Source: Paenibacillus vini (GTDB lineage Bacteria; Bacillota; Bacilli; Paenibacillales; Paenibacillaceae). Taken from it: a stretch of DNA of 64,000 nt. Each line of letters begins with the position of its first letter. Positions within the stretch are counted from its first letter, which is position 1. The position numbers and the translations under genes were made by a program. The stretch is from NCBI RefSeq assembly GCF_018403325.1, contig NZ_BOSL01000001.1, positions 310,001 through 374,000 on the forward strand. Direction: 5' to 3'. Shown here in pieces: positions 35,134 to 44,375 of this stretch. A model generated the notes under the pieces. That model searched no databases. It was given only the letters and a program-made list of their open reading frames with translations, and was not told the DNA's origin.

Positions 35134-38100
35134 TTAATTGGATAGTTCCAGTGCGCGGAGCATTCTCATCACGGTAACGATGATTTGCTCGCGAGTCACA
35201 TTTCCTTGCGGTGCCAGCTCGTTGCCCGACATGCCGCGAAGGATCTTTTGATCCACCATCCAAGCTACGGCATCCTTAGCGAAGGAAGCTACGGCAGACT
35301 GGTCTTTGAATGAATTCAGCACGGAACTGGCTGCCTCATTCTTCTGTCCGGCATATTCCATGGCATGGGCCAGCATCACGGCCAGTTCCTGGCGGGTGAC
35401 GAATCCATTAGGATCGAATGTACCGTCCGTTCTGCCATTGATAAGACCCAGAGCGGAAGCGGCGTTAATGTCAGAGGCGAATTTCGACCCTGGATCCACA
35501 TCCGAGAATGCGGAAGGATGTTCCGGATCCGGAAGGATGCCTAAGCCTCTCACGATCATGGAAATGATCTCGGCACGAGTCGTGTTCAGTCTGCCTCCGT
35601 TATCTCCGCTGATGATTCCTTTGGCTGCAGCCAGAGCCGCATCTTCTTTAGCCCAAGCAGACCAGGCGTCAGATAAGGCCGGAGCCGGGGATTCGATCAG
35701 GGCGTAGATTCCGCTGCCTGTTTTCTTGATTTCCACGGTGATCGTCCCGTCGGAATTCACCCGAGTCAGCACAGGGACAGGGCGGATTTCATTTGTACCC
35801 GGGATATAGACGACGGCGGCCAGGTTCTTCACATTAACCTTACCGGCTTCAAATGTAATGAATTCGCTAACCGGAGAAGCTCCGAATGACCCGAGGACCT
35901 CCGCCGGCTGATCCGGTTTCGAAATTTCGACTTTAAATACGGTCGGTTCAGCCAATAATTTTTTGCTTCCCAGCAATTTTGAGAAAGCTGCCTGATCCGC
36001 TTCAGAAGGAGCAAGGATCGAAATTTTGGCTTTGCCCCCGGTGAGTAATGCCGCCGGGATCCGATATTCTTTCCCGCCGACAAGGATGGATAAAGTTGCT
36101 TGCGCACCCTTTTTGGCAATGGCGTCCAAGATTTCCTGCGGAACTTCTACCTCTGCTTGCTTCGCTTGGTCTCCGGCAGAGATTTGGAAGTTCAACGTAG
36201 TTGAATTGTTGATCGCCTGGATTGCAGCTGGGCCGGCAGGCAAGGTGACAACGGCTTTATTTCCGCTCAGCGTCACTTTCGCCTCTAACTGGCCATCCTT
36301 CTTAGGTGGCTGCGGGGTTGGAGCAGGCGTACTTGAACCGCCAGAGCCTCCGGAACCGCCCGATCCACCCGATCCGCCACCGTTTCCGCCCGGACTCGGA
36401 GCGGCCGAAGTTTGAACGCTCAGTTTACTTGAAGCCGGGGACACCTGGACGATTTCGTCTTCCGCTTTGTCGATCGCCAGCAGATGGATTTTGTACGTCG
36501 TACTAGGAGCGAGTGAAGCAATTGTGTACTTGGTATCGGTTGTAACTCCTGCCATGGCGTCATTTACATAGACTTCGTATTCATCCGCCTCTGCAACCGC
36601 ATCCCATCCGATTTGAATGGAGTTCGCGGTTTTGGAACCGGAAGTAAGATTACCCGGAGCGGCTAATGCCAACGGGTTTACGCTGCCGTCGGTCGGCAGG
36701 TCCTGCGCCAGCTGGGTAGTCAGCGTCCGATTGCGGTCGCCGCTAATATCCCAGCTCATTACGCCTGCGATGTCCAGTGATTTCACCAAGGAAGCGATAT
36801 ACATCATCGTAGTTTTGTCATTGTAGGTGATAAAGTCCTGATTCTCTTCGTTATACAGATAAGCTACTTTGGCTGCTTCGTTCCAGTAACGGACATAGCC
36901 ATCCCTATTCAGAAGGTTATCCTCAATATCCGTATAATCAAATATGCCGGTCTCCCAAGTTCCCGGGATCGCGCGGGCGCAGGTTTGATACTCGCCATTC
37001 GGCGGGCATCCGCCCCAGGCTTTACCGTAGAACGGTACGCCTACAACCAGTTTTTGCTGAGGGACTCCGCCGTTCAAATGACCCAGCAAGCCGCCGAGCA
37101 CATTGTTTCTTGGTGCTGTTGTGGAAGCTCTAGGGTGGTCTTTATCAAAGAATAAAGGCGAATTGTGATGGCCCAGGGTTTCCCAGCTTCCGCTGTAATC
37201 GTAAGTCATGATGTTGATGAAATCGATATATCTCACGGAGTTTCCGAGATCCGCATTTTTGACAAAGTTGTCCCCTTGGCCCGATGCGATCGTCAGCAAG
37301 TAGTACTTGCCGTCCTCGGATCCTGCCGCATCCAGCGCTTCGCGGACAGTCTTCATCAGCAGCGGGAAGTTCTCCGTATCTTCCGGTCCTCTTGCGTTAT
37401 CGTCTTCTCCGCCCTCAACCGGGTATTCCCAGTCGATATCGAGGCCATCCAACTGATGCTCCCGCAGGAATTCCACTGCGGAGTCGGCAAAGGTGCGCCG
37501 GGTTTCTTCCGTCTTCGCTATATTGGAGAAATTGTTGGACCAGGACCAGCCGCCCACGGAGATGAGCAGTTTGAGATGCGGGTTCTGTTCCCGGATGGAT
37601 ACCAGGGATGCGAAATTTGTAAAGTCAAATTCCGGGTCGCCAATAATCATTTCACCGTCATAAACGTAACGGTCTTGGGAAGGGATTTCAGGATCTTGGC
37701 ACTCTCTTGCGGCACTTCCGGATTTCTTCCAGCAAATATCCGCGAACGCATAATTGATGTGCGTGATTTGGGATACGTCGATATCCGACGGATGGAAATT
37801 CCGTGCGGTCGTGCTGGCGGACCAGGAAGTGTAATAGGTAATGTTATTATAATTACTGCCTGGGACTACGGTGATTTCTCCGCTTTCCGGAGACGACCAT
37901 AAGCTGTTGTTGGCTACGATGGTATAACGGTAGGATGTGCCCTCCGTAAGTCCTGTGGCCACATAGCGGTTTTCATTACTGGTTCCGATTTTAACGCCGT
38001 CTTGGTAAATGTCATAGCTCGTGGCGCCAGGAACCGGTGCCCACCCCAAAGCGGCGGTTGATCGGGTTGACGTCACAATTTGGAGGCCCTCAGGCTGTGC

Positions 38101-39141
38101 AAGCTCTCCCCATTTAATCGTAACGGAATTGCTGTTTTTGGAGACATCCTCCACTCCCGGATTTTGTGCTCCAACTTCGAAAGTATAGGTTTCGCCCGTT
38201 TCCAGTGGACCATAGGTTTTGGTAGTATCGGCATTGCTCCAAGTGCCGCCTTTCCAGGCTCCGTTTACATAAATATCGTATCCGGTCGCACGAGGGCTGG
38301 ATCCCCAGTTCAGGGTCACCGTATCTTCCGTAACCTCCGTTATTTTGAGATAGCTTGGAGGTGCCAGCGGAGCATCTTTGTACTCGGTCAAATCGGCGGT
38401 AGTTTTAAATTCGAGAATATTGCTCTTAAGTTCTTTGGAAGGTCTGTGATCATCCCAGGTAATATAAATTCTGTAGGTGGTTTCCGGCTGCAGACCGGTG
38501 ACTACACGAGTGGTCAAATTTCCCCATGTAATCCAGGCGTCTGTATCTGCATTCCAGATGTCGATATTATTTTTATCACCGGGGAGATAATCCCATTCTA
38601 TCGTTGCTTTGTTATGTGTGGCTTCGACAAGCCGGAGATTGGCAGGCCCTGTAGTTTTCACGGGTGCTTCCGGTCCATCGAGAGTCGTAAACTCTATAAC
38701 ATTGCTTTTATGTCTTAATTCAGCTTCCGGAGCAGGTCTTTCCAGCCACGTAATATAAAGTTGGTAGGTAGTGTTGGGGGTCAATTTATCCAGGGTCCGG
38801 CTGCCGCTGTTTCCCCAAGTATAATAGGCGTCGTTATTGGCGTACCAAACATCGATATCAAGCTTGTGATTCGGATTTTCGGGATCGTAATCCCATTCTA
38901 TTGTGGCTTCAGTCGATGTAATCGAAGATGGCACTACCCTTAAGTTTTGTGGAGCTAAAGGGTCTTGGTTTTCATAAGTTGAAGCGGTTACAGTTGCAGG
39001 GAGATCTATGGAGGTTGAAGGAGGAGGCGTGGCATCCTCTGCCGCATTGGCGGATGAAGAGAACAGCGGTGTAATTATCATTGCAAATATAAGAAAATAA
39101 AGTATCCATTTCGGACATTTCCTGGGGATCCATGGATTCAA
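35134..39141 (-). CDS. S-layer-anchored GH18 chitinase with fibronectin III domains
   Basis: An approximately 1335-residue secreted enzyme. Domains in order: signal peptide (to about 33, ending SANA), four fibronectin III-like repeats (55-430), GH18 barrel (435-835) with LDGLDIDWEYP, catalytic Glu572, and a fifth fibronectin III repeat (840-915). A Gly/Ser/Pro linker (920-955), a beta-rich domain and three SLH repeats (1150-1335) complete it. SLH domains bind pyruvylated wall polymers, so the enzyme is displayed on the cell surface. GTG 39150 lies inside the ribosome site; TTG 39141, 6 bases after GAGGTG, is the better start. It hydrolyses chitin or related beta-1,4-GlcNAc polymers. Confidence 0.93.
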   Translation of the reverse strand: MNPWIPRKCPKWILYFLIFAMIITPLFSSSANAAEDATPPPSTSIDLPATVTASTYENQDPLAPQNLRVVPSSITSTEATIEWDYDPENPNHKLDIDVWYANNDAYYTWGNSGSRTLDKLTPNTTYQLYITWLERPAPEAELRHKSNVIEFTTLDGPEAPVKTTGPANLRLVEATHNKATIEWDYLPGDKNNIDIWNADTDAWITWGNLTTRVVTGLQPETTYRIYITWDDHRPSKELKSNILEFKTTADLTEYKDAPLAPPSYLKITEVTEDTVTLNWGSSPRATGYDIYVNGAWKGGTWSNADTTKTYGPLETGETYTFEVGAQNPGVEDVSKNSNSVTIKWGELAQPEGLQIVTSTRSTAALGWAPVPGATSYDIYQDGVKIGTSNENRYVATGLTEGTSYRYTIVANNSLWSSPESGEITVVPGSNYNNITYYTSWSASTTARNFHPSDIDVSQITHINYAFADICWKKSGSAARECQDPEIPSQDRYVYDGEMIIGDPEFDFTNFASLVSIREQNPHLKLLISVGGWSWSNNFSNIAKTEETRRTFADSAVEFLREHQLDGLDIDWEYPVEGGEDDNARGPEDTENFPLLMKTVREALDAAGSEDGKYYLLTIASGQGDNFVKNADLGNSVRYIDFINIMTYDYSGSWETLGHHNSPLFFDKDHPRASTTAPRNNVLGGLLGHLNGGVPQQKLVVGVPFYGKAWGGCPPNGEYQTCARAIPGTWETGIFDYTDIEDNLLNRDGYVRYWNEAAKVAYLYNEENQDFITYNDKTTMMYIASLVKSLDIAGVMSWDISGDRNRTLTTQLAQDLPTDGSVNPLALAAPGNLTSGSKTANSIQIGWDAVAEADEYEVYVNDAMAGVTTDTKYTIASLAPSTTYKIHLLAIDKAEDEIVQVSPASSKLSVQTSAAPSPGGNGGGSGGSGGSGGSGGSSTPAPTPQPPKKDGQLEAKVTLSGNKAVVTLPAGPAAIQAINNSTTLNFQISAGDQAKQAEVEVPQEILDAIAKKGAQATLSILVGGKEYRIPAALLTGGKAKISILAPSEADQAAFSKLLGSKKLLAEPTVFKVEISKPDQPAEVLGSFGASPVSEFITFEAGKVNVKNLAAVVYIPGTNEIRPVPVLTRVNSDGTITVEIKKTGSGIYALIESPAPALSDAWSAWAKEDAALAAAKGIISGDNGGRLNTTRAEIISMIVRGLGILPDPEHPSAFSDVDPGSKFASDINAASALGLINGRTDGTFDPNGFVTRQELAVMLAHAMEYAGQKNEAASSVLNSFKDQSAVASFAKDAVAWMVDQKILRGMSGNELAPQGNVTREQIIVTVMRMLRALELSN

Positions 39142-39633
39142 CGTTTTCACCTCTGTATAATTATAAATTTCGATAGCTCTTCAAAATGCCGTTGAATAGG
39201 GGTCATCGGGTTATGAAATGATGTGTTGACCGTAACGACTCTGCTTACGTCAATCGCAATCTTTCAAAAACGGTATGGATGACTTGCAGCAACCAGCTTA
39301 CTCGAAATCAAAGTTATCAGGGATGCGTTTCTTTAGTGGCGTAGAGTATCAATCCCCCCACATTTATTCTTTAAAGCTTCGAATCGAAGTATCATCATCC
39401 TCCTTTTCTACGGACTGGTGAATATTCACATAAAGTTCACCAATTTAATCATGGAAGTAATATAGTTAATTGAGAAGGGGAAAATTTAACTAAAATAGGG
39501 ATAATATTTTACAATTCTTACAATTTGGAATGAAAAGAAGCTGCATTTGTCTTATACGAACTCCCGTATTATCATTAGCATGACGACCTATAGCAGGATT
39601 ACTTAGAGTTCAAACGACTAGGAGGCGGATAAA
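39142..39633. other. Divergent intergenic region, chitinase to epimerase
   Basis: No gene is seen. A minus-strand TATAAT box (39160-39165), a perfect palindrome GTGAATATTCAC (39418-39429) and a CTTCG-AAT-CGAAG dyad near 39378 are the only structures noticed. No confident promoter for the plus-strand gene can be assigned. Confidence 0.4.
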
Positions 39634-40650
39634 ATGAAAGCGCTATTTATCGGGGGAACGGGAATTATCAGTTCAGCCATAACAAGACAGCTGGCGGAGA
39701 GTGGCTGCGAGCTTTATCTCCTGAACCGGGGGAACCGGAACCAAGGCTTGCCGGCCGGGGTTCAAACGATTCAAGCGGATATTAATGACGAGGCGAAAGT
39801 AGCCAAGCTTCTTGAGAACCATACGTTCGATGTGGTTGCCGACTTCATCGCTTTTGAACCGGCGCAGCTGGAACGGGATTACCGGTTGTTTAACGGAAAA
39901 ACGAAGCAGTTCATGTTCATCAGCTCGGCGTCGGCTTATCAGACTCCTTTGTCCGATTATAGAATTACAGAGGGAACTCCTCTCTCAAATCCATACTGGG
40001 GATATTCCCGGAATAAAATCGCCTGTGAAGAATATTTGATGAAGCAGTATCGGGAGCACGGTTTTCCGGTTACGATCATCAGACCGAGCCATACGTATGA
40101 CGAGCGGTCCATTCCACTGGGCGTTCACGGGAGCAAGGGATCCTGGCAGGTGGCCAAACGAATGCTGGAGAATAAACCGGTCATTATTCATGGTGATGGA
40201 ACCTCCTTGTGGACCCTGACGCACAACAGCGACTTTGCCAAGGGCTTCATCGGATTAATGGGCAATATTCACGCCATCGGCGAATCGATTCATATCACGT
40301 CGGATGAGAGTGTAACCTGGAACCAGATCTATGAAGTGATTGCGGACGCCCTCGGCGTGAAGCTAAACGCGGTTCATGTTTCATCCGAATTCCTGGCGGC
40401 TTGCAGCAAGGACGATCTGGAGGGAGGATTGCTGGGGGATAAATCCAACACCGTTGTATTCGACAATTCCAAGCTGAAGCGTCTGGTGCCGGATTTTTTC
40501 GCAACTACACGGGTGGATCAAGGGATCAAGCAAACAATTCAGTACATTCTCGCCCATCCGGAGCATCAAGTAGAGGATTCGGAGTTCGACGCCTGGTGCG
40601 ATAAAGTGATCTCCGCACTGGAGACGGCGAAGAAATCTATACTGGAATAG
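39634..40650 (+). CDS. NAD-dependent epimerase/dehydratase (extended SDR)
   Basis: A 338-residue Rossmann-fold protein. FIGGTGIISSAI (residues 4-15) is the nucleotide-binding glycine motif, ISSASAYQT supplies the Ser, and YSRNKIACEEYL carries the Tyr-x-x-x-Lys catalytic pair. It resembles RNA-binding/CSP41-like sugar epimerase relatives. TAGGAGGCGG precedes the ATG. It appears monocistronic, ending at a shared terminator. The substrate is not evident. Confidence 0.87.
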   Translation: MKALFIGGTGIISSAITRQLAESGCELYLLNRGNRNQGLPAGVQTIQADINDEAKVAKLLENHTFDVVADFIAFEPAQLERDYRLFNGKTKQFMFISSASAYQTPLSDYRITEGTPLSNPYWGYSRNKIACEEYLMKQYREHGFPVTIIRPSHTYDERSIPLGVHGSKGSWQVAKRMLENKPVIIHGDGTSLWTLTHNSDFAKGFIGLMGNIHAIGESIHITSDESVTWNQIYEVIADALGVKLNAVHVSSEFLAACSKDDLEGGLLGDKSNTVVFDNSKLKRLVPDFFATTRVDQGIKQTIQYILAHPEHQVEDSEFDAWCDKVISALETAKKSILE

Positions 40651-40660
40651 GATAGTAATA

Positions 40661-40692
40661 AAGAAGGGGCCTGAATAATCAGGCCCCTTCTT
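40661..40692. terminator. Bidirectional terminator, epimerase/aldo-keto reductase
   Basis: AAGAAGGGGCCTGA and TCAGGCCCCTTCTT form a perfect 14-base stem with a 4-base loop between convergent genes. Confidence 0.92.
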
Positions 40693-40713
40693 CTGTACAT
40701 TATATATAGCAAT

Positions 40714-41631
40714 TTACGGCAGTACATTTCCCGCGGCACGATAAATGCGGTACCACTCTTCCCGGGTGAGTGAAATCTCTCCGGCGCGAATGCAGTCCTT
40801 GAGCCGATCGATATTCATTGTGCCGATGATCGGCTGCATATGCGCAGGGTGTCTCAAGAGCCAGGCGATGGCAATGGTCGTGTTGCTGACGCCGTAGGCG
40901 GCTGCAATCTCGTCGATAACCTGGTTCAGCTCAGGGAATTTCTCGCTGCCGAGGAAGACGCCTTCGAAGAAGCCGTATTGGAAAGGTGACCATGGCTGAA
41001 TCGTGATGTCGTGCAGCCGGCAGAAATCGAGGATGCTTCCGTCGCGGTTCACGGCGGCTTCATTCTCCATGTTGACGTTGATGCCTGCGGAAATCATGTT
41101 GGCGTTGGTGATGCTCAATTGCAGTTGGTTCGCAACGAGCGGCTGCTTCACGTATTTTTGCAGTAATTGAATTTGCATCGGGTTTTGGTTGGATACGCCG
41201 AAGTGGCGGACTTTCCCCGAAGCCTCAAGCTGATCGAACGCTTCTGCGACTTCCTCCGGTTCGACGAGGGCATCCGGGCGGTGCAGCAAGAGGACGTCCA
41301 GGTATTCCGTGTTCAGGCGCTTCAAAATAGCGTCGACCGAATTCAAGATATGTTCTTTGGAGAAATCAAACATGCCCTGGCGAATGCCGCATTTGGATTG
41401 AAGCATAATCTTTTCGCGGATCGAGCTGTTCATATGAATTGCTTCGGCAAAGATCTCTTCGCAAGAGCCTCCGCCATAGATATCCGCATGATCGAAGAAG
41501 TTGGCGCCTTCCTCGAGTGCAGTTTGAACGAAGCGCTCAGCCTCCGTTGTATCCAATGAGTTCAGCCGCATGCAGCCGACTGCGACTACAGGCACTTCCA
41601 GATTGCTGGTTCCGAGTTTCTGGGTCTTCAT
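40714..41631 (-). CDS. Aldo/keto reductase, YdhF-like
   Basis: A 305-residue NADPH-dependent TIM-barrel oxidoreductase. FFDHADIYGGGSCEE holds the catalytic Asp and Tyr, IMLQSKCGI the Lys, and VLLLHRPD the His. The C-terminal IAWLLRHPAHMQPIIGTMN is the cofactor site. ATG 41631 was chosen because GGGAGG is spaced for it rather than for the longer frame start. It is divergent from the GntP permease gene but unlikely to be functionally tied to it. Confidence 0.92.
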   Translation of the reverse strand: MKTQKLGTSNLEVPVVAVGCMRLNSLDTTEAERFVQTALEEGANFFDHADIYGGGSCEEIFAEAIHMNSSIREKIMLQSKCGIRQGMFDFSKEHILNSVDAILKRLNTEYLDVLLLHRPDALVEPEEVAEAFDQLEASGKVRHFGVSNQNPMQIQLLQKYVKQPLVANQLQLSITNANMISAGINVNMENEAAVNRDGSILDFCRLHDITIQPWSPFQYGFFEGVFLGSEKFPELNQVIDEIAAAYGVSNTTIAIAWLLRHPAHMQPIIGTMNIDRLKDCIRAGEISLTREEWYRIYRAAGNVLP

Positions 41632-41724
41632 CGTATGTAAACCTCCCAATAGTGAGAATCAAGTGCGTTCCGCCCTTATTGTCCCACATTTATGTATCCG
41701 ATTTCAACGGCACCCCACTAGGCT

Positions 41725-41740
41725 TTGTGCAAGTGCACAA
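41725..41740. promoter_or_regulatory. Palindromic operator upstream of the glycerate permease gene
   Basis: TTGTGCA-AG-TGCACAA is a perfect 7-base dyad about 100 bases before the gntP-like start. A second pair, CGTCCC-N20-GGGACG (41748-41779), brackets the probable promoter (TATAAT at 41785-41790). Either could bind the CdaR-type regulator at the end of the cluster. Confidence 0.5.
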
Positions 41741-41827
41741 TACATTTCGTCCCTCTATCAATATTTTTTTAACGGGACGGATTATATAATGAAAGCGTAT
41801 TCAACATTAGCTTGGGGGGTAAGACAG

Positions 41828-43123
41828 ATGGAAGGATTAACGATTAGTTGGATTGGCGCGTTGGCGGGTCTGGCGATTGCTATCATTCTGATATTAAGAA
41901 AATTAAATCCTGTATACGCTTTATTTCTTGGAGCAATTGTAGGCGCTTTAATTGGCGGCGCCAATTTGGAACAAACCGTTAGCGTACTGGTCAGCGGGAC
42001 GCAAAGCGTGATGGGGACGGTTCTGCGGGTTCTGGCAGCGGGTGTGCTGGCCGGGGTGATGATGGAATCGGGGGCGGCTGAGACGATTGCCCAGGCCATC
42101 GTTAAAAAATTTGGCGGCAGCAAAGCGATTCTCGCGCTGGCCTTGGCAACCATGATCATTACTGCGGTGGGCGTGTTCATTCCCGTTGCCGTGTTGATTG
42201 TAGCGCCGATTGCGCTCTCGGTAGGGAACAAGATGGGAATCTCCAAGGTTGCTCTGCTTCTGGCATTGTCCGGCGGCGGTAAGGCGGGGAATATTATATC
42301 TCCCAATCCGAATACGATTGCGGCGGCACGGGGATTCAACCTGGATTTGAGCAATGTTATGCTGGCCGGTGTTATTCCCGCAATTTGCGGACTTATCGTC
42401 ACGGTGATTGTTGCTTCTCTCCTGAAAAATAAAGGAGTGATGGTGACTGACGAAGAAGCAGTAGACCATGAGACCGACACGTCGAAATATCCGTCGCTTG
42501 GGAAAGCGATTGTGGCTCCGCTCGTAGCGGTTATTCTGCTCATGATCAACCCGATCGGTTCGATCTCCGGCATCGACGCTCTCGCTAGTTTCAAGGTAGA
42601 TGCCATGTACATCCTGCCGATCGCGGGTATCGTAGGCATGCTGGCCATGGGTCAAAGCAAGAAAATCCTGGAGTATACCGCTTCCGGTTTGAATAAAATG
42701 ACGGCAACCGTATTGATCCTGATCGGTGCAGGCGGGATTGCCGGGTTGATTTCCGCTTCCGACCTGTCCACGCAGGTGGTGGGTCTGATCGAAGCATCCG
42801 GGATTTCCGGCACATTCCTGGCACCGATTGCCGGTATCTTGATGGCAGCGGCCACAGCTTCAACCTCGACAGGCGTTATTTTGGCAACAGGCTCATTTGG
42901 TCAGGCCATTCTAGACATGGGAACGGCTCCGCTGGCAGCGGCCGTCATGGTTCACACAGGTGCTACCGTGATTGACTCCTTGCCGCAAGGCAACTACTTC
43001 CACGTGACGGCGGGCGCCATGAAAATGACCATTAAGCAGCGGATGGGCCTCATTCCTTACGAGGCTATAGTCGGCGGAACGATGGCGATTGTTGCGACGT
43101 TAATCTACGGATTTTTCTTCTAA
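41828..43123 (+). CDS. GntP-family permease (probable glycerate or sugar-acid importer)
   Basis: A 431-residue membrane protein with about twelve hydrophobic segments and family blocks GGGKAGNIISPNPNTIAAARG and the C-terminal DSLPQGNYFHVTAGAMKM. GntP proteins import gluconate or related acids with protons. Longer frames exist, but GGGGGGTAAGACAG places the start at ATG 41828. The next gene is a glycerate kinase 39 bases away, so D-glycerate is the likely substrate. Confidence 0.92.
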   Translation: MEGLTISWIGALAGLAIAIILILRKLNPVYALFLGAIVGALIGGANLEQTVSVLVSGTQSVMGTVLRVLAAGVLAGVMMESGAAETIAQAIVKKFGGSKAILALALATMIITAVGVFIPVAVLIVAPIALSVGNKMGISKVALLLALSGGGKAGNIISPNPNTIAAARGFNLDLSNVMLAGVIPAICGLIVTVIVASLLKNKGVMVTDEEAVDHETDTSKYPSLGKAIVAPLVAVILLMINPIGSISGIDALASFKVDAMYILPIAGIVGMLAMGQSKKILEYTASGLNKMTATVLILIGAGGIAGLISASDLSTQVVGLIEASGISGTFLAPIAGILMAAATASTSTGVILATGSFGQAILDMGTAPLAAAVMVHTGATVIDSLPQGNYFHVTAGAMKMTIKQRMGLIPYEAIVGGTMAIVATLIYGFFF

Positions 43124-43162
43124 ATATATTAATAGATCATAGATTCTATATGGGGTGAGAAC

Positions 43163-44305
43163 ATGGGAGAGAAGACATTTGTGCTGGCACCGGATTCTTT
43201 TAAAGAGAGCATGACGGCCAAAGAAGTGTGCGTAGCTATGGAAAAGGGTCTGCGCCGGGTATACCCGTCTGCAAACTATATTCATGTGCCGATGGCGGAC
43301 GGTGGAGAGGGGACGGTACAATCGCTGGTGGATGCGTCCGGCGGACAGCTCTTCGAACAGGAGGTCATGGGCCCGCTGGGCCAGCCGGTCACGGCAAAGT
43401 ATGGCATTCTTGGTGACGGGACGACCGCAGCGATCGAAATGGCTTCGGCCAGCGGGATTCATTACGTGACGAAGGAGACCAAAAATCCGCTCATTACAAC
43501 GACCTACGGCACGGGGGAATTAATTCGGGCATGTATGGACAAGGGTATCAAGAAGATCATTATCGGTATCGGCGGAAGTGCTACGAATGATGGAGGCACA
43601 GGGATGGCCGAGGCGCTTGGCGCTAAATTCCTCGATGCGGAGGGGAATACGCTTCCCCGCGGCGGAGGCAGCCTGGATAAACTGGCCCGGATCGACGTAT
43701 CGTCCCTTGATCCACGGCTGCAGCAGGTTGATCTGGTTGTAGCCTGCGATGTGACGAACCCGCTTTGCGGTGAAACCGGAGCTTCCCATGTGTTCGGTCC
43801 GCAAAAAGGAGCTACGCCGGAAATGGTGTTGCATCTGGATGCGGCGCTCGGGCATTACGCCGACATCGTGAAGCAGCAACTGGGCAAAGACGTAAAGGAC
43901 GTCTCGGGTGCAGGGGCGGCCGGCGGTTTGGGCGCAGGGCTGCTGATCTTTACGCAGGCCGTGCTTCAGAAGGGCATCGAGATTGTCATCGAATACACCG
44001 GCTTGAAGCAAAAAGTGGCTGAGGCGGATCTGGTGTTCACCGGGGAAGGCGGCATCGACTTCCAGACGAAGTTCGGCAAAACCCCTTATGGAGTAGCCAA
44101 GGCGGCAAAAGAGGAAGGCAAGAAGGTCATAGCTGTAGCCGGTTATATCGGCGAGGGAATTGATACGCTTTATGCGGAAGGGATCGATGCGGTATTCGGC
44201 ATAGTCCCCGGAGCGGCTGAGCTCGATAAGCTGTTGGCCGAAGGGCCGGAAAATGTAGAGCGCACCTGCGAGAATATTGCCAGAGTGCTTAAGTTTAACC
44301 AATAG
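43163..44305 (+). CDS. glxK: Glycerate kinase
   Basis: A 380-residue enzyme of the GlxK/GarK family that phosphorylates glycerate. The conserved opening APDSFKESMTAKEV, PMADGGEGTVQSL (substrate and metal site), IIIGIGGSATNDGGTGMAEALG (nucleotide site) and FTGEGGIDFQTKFGKTP are all present. GGGGTG precedes the ATG. Together with the permease it feeds glycerate into lower glycolysis; regulation by the convergent CdaR-type gene is probable. Confidence 0.96.
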   Translation: MGEKTFVLAPDSFKESMTAKEVCVAMEKGLRRVYPSANYIHVPMADGGEGTVQSLVDASGGQLFEQEVMGPLGQPVTAKYGILGDGTTAAIEMASASGIHYVTKETKNPLITTTYGTGELIRACMDKGIKKIIIGIGGSATNDGGTGMAEALGAKFLDAEGNTLPRGGGSLDKLARIDVSSLDPRLQQVDLVVACDVTNPLCGETGASHVFGPQKGATPEMVLHLDAALGHYADIVKQQLGKDVKDVSGAGAAGGLGAGLLIFTQAVLQKGIEIVIEYTGLKQKVAEADLVFTGEGGIDFQTKFGKTPYGVAKAAKEEGKKVIAVAGYIGEGIDTLYAEGIDAVFGIVPGAAELDKLLAEGPENVERTCENIARVLKFNQ

Positions 44306-44316
44306 AGATTGGGATG

Positions 44317-44346
44317 CGGACCCGGGGGAGCTTTTTCCCGGGTCTG
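44317..44346. terminator. Terminator between glycerate kinase and the CdaR-type gene
   Basis: GGACCCGGG and CCCGGGTC form a stem around GGAGCTTTTT; a second small GGGCCC stem follows at 44359-44375. Confidence 0.75.
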
Positions 44347-44375
44347 ATTTGTTTTTGGGCCCTCTTTGGGCCCCT

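Noticed and set aside
36310-36400. Tandem repeats that looked like a small satellite
   Set aside because: They encode the Gly/Ser linker of the chitinase and reflect codon repetition.
37165-37902. A 245-codon plus-strand frame opposite the chitinase
   Set aside because: It runs antisense to the GH18 domain, which is certain, and has no recognisable protein features.
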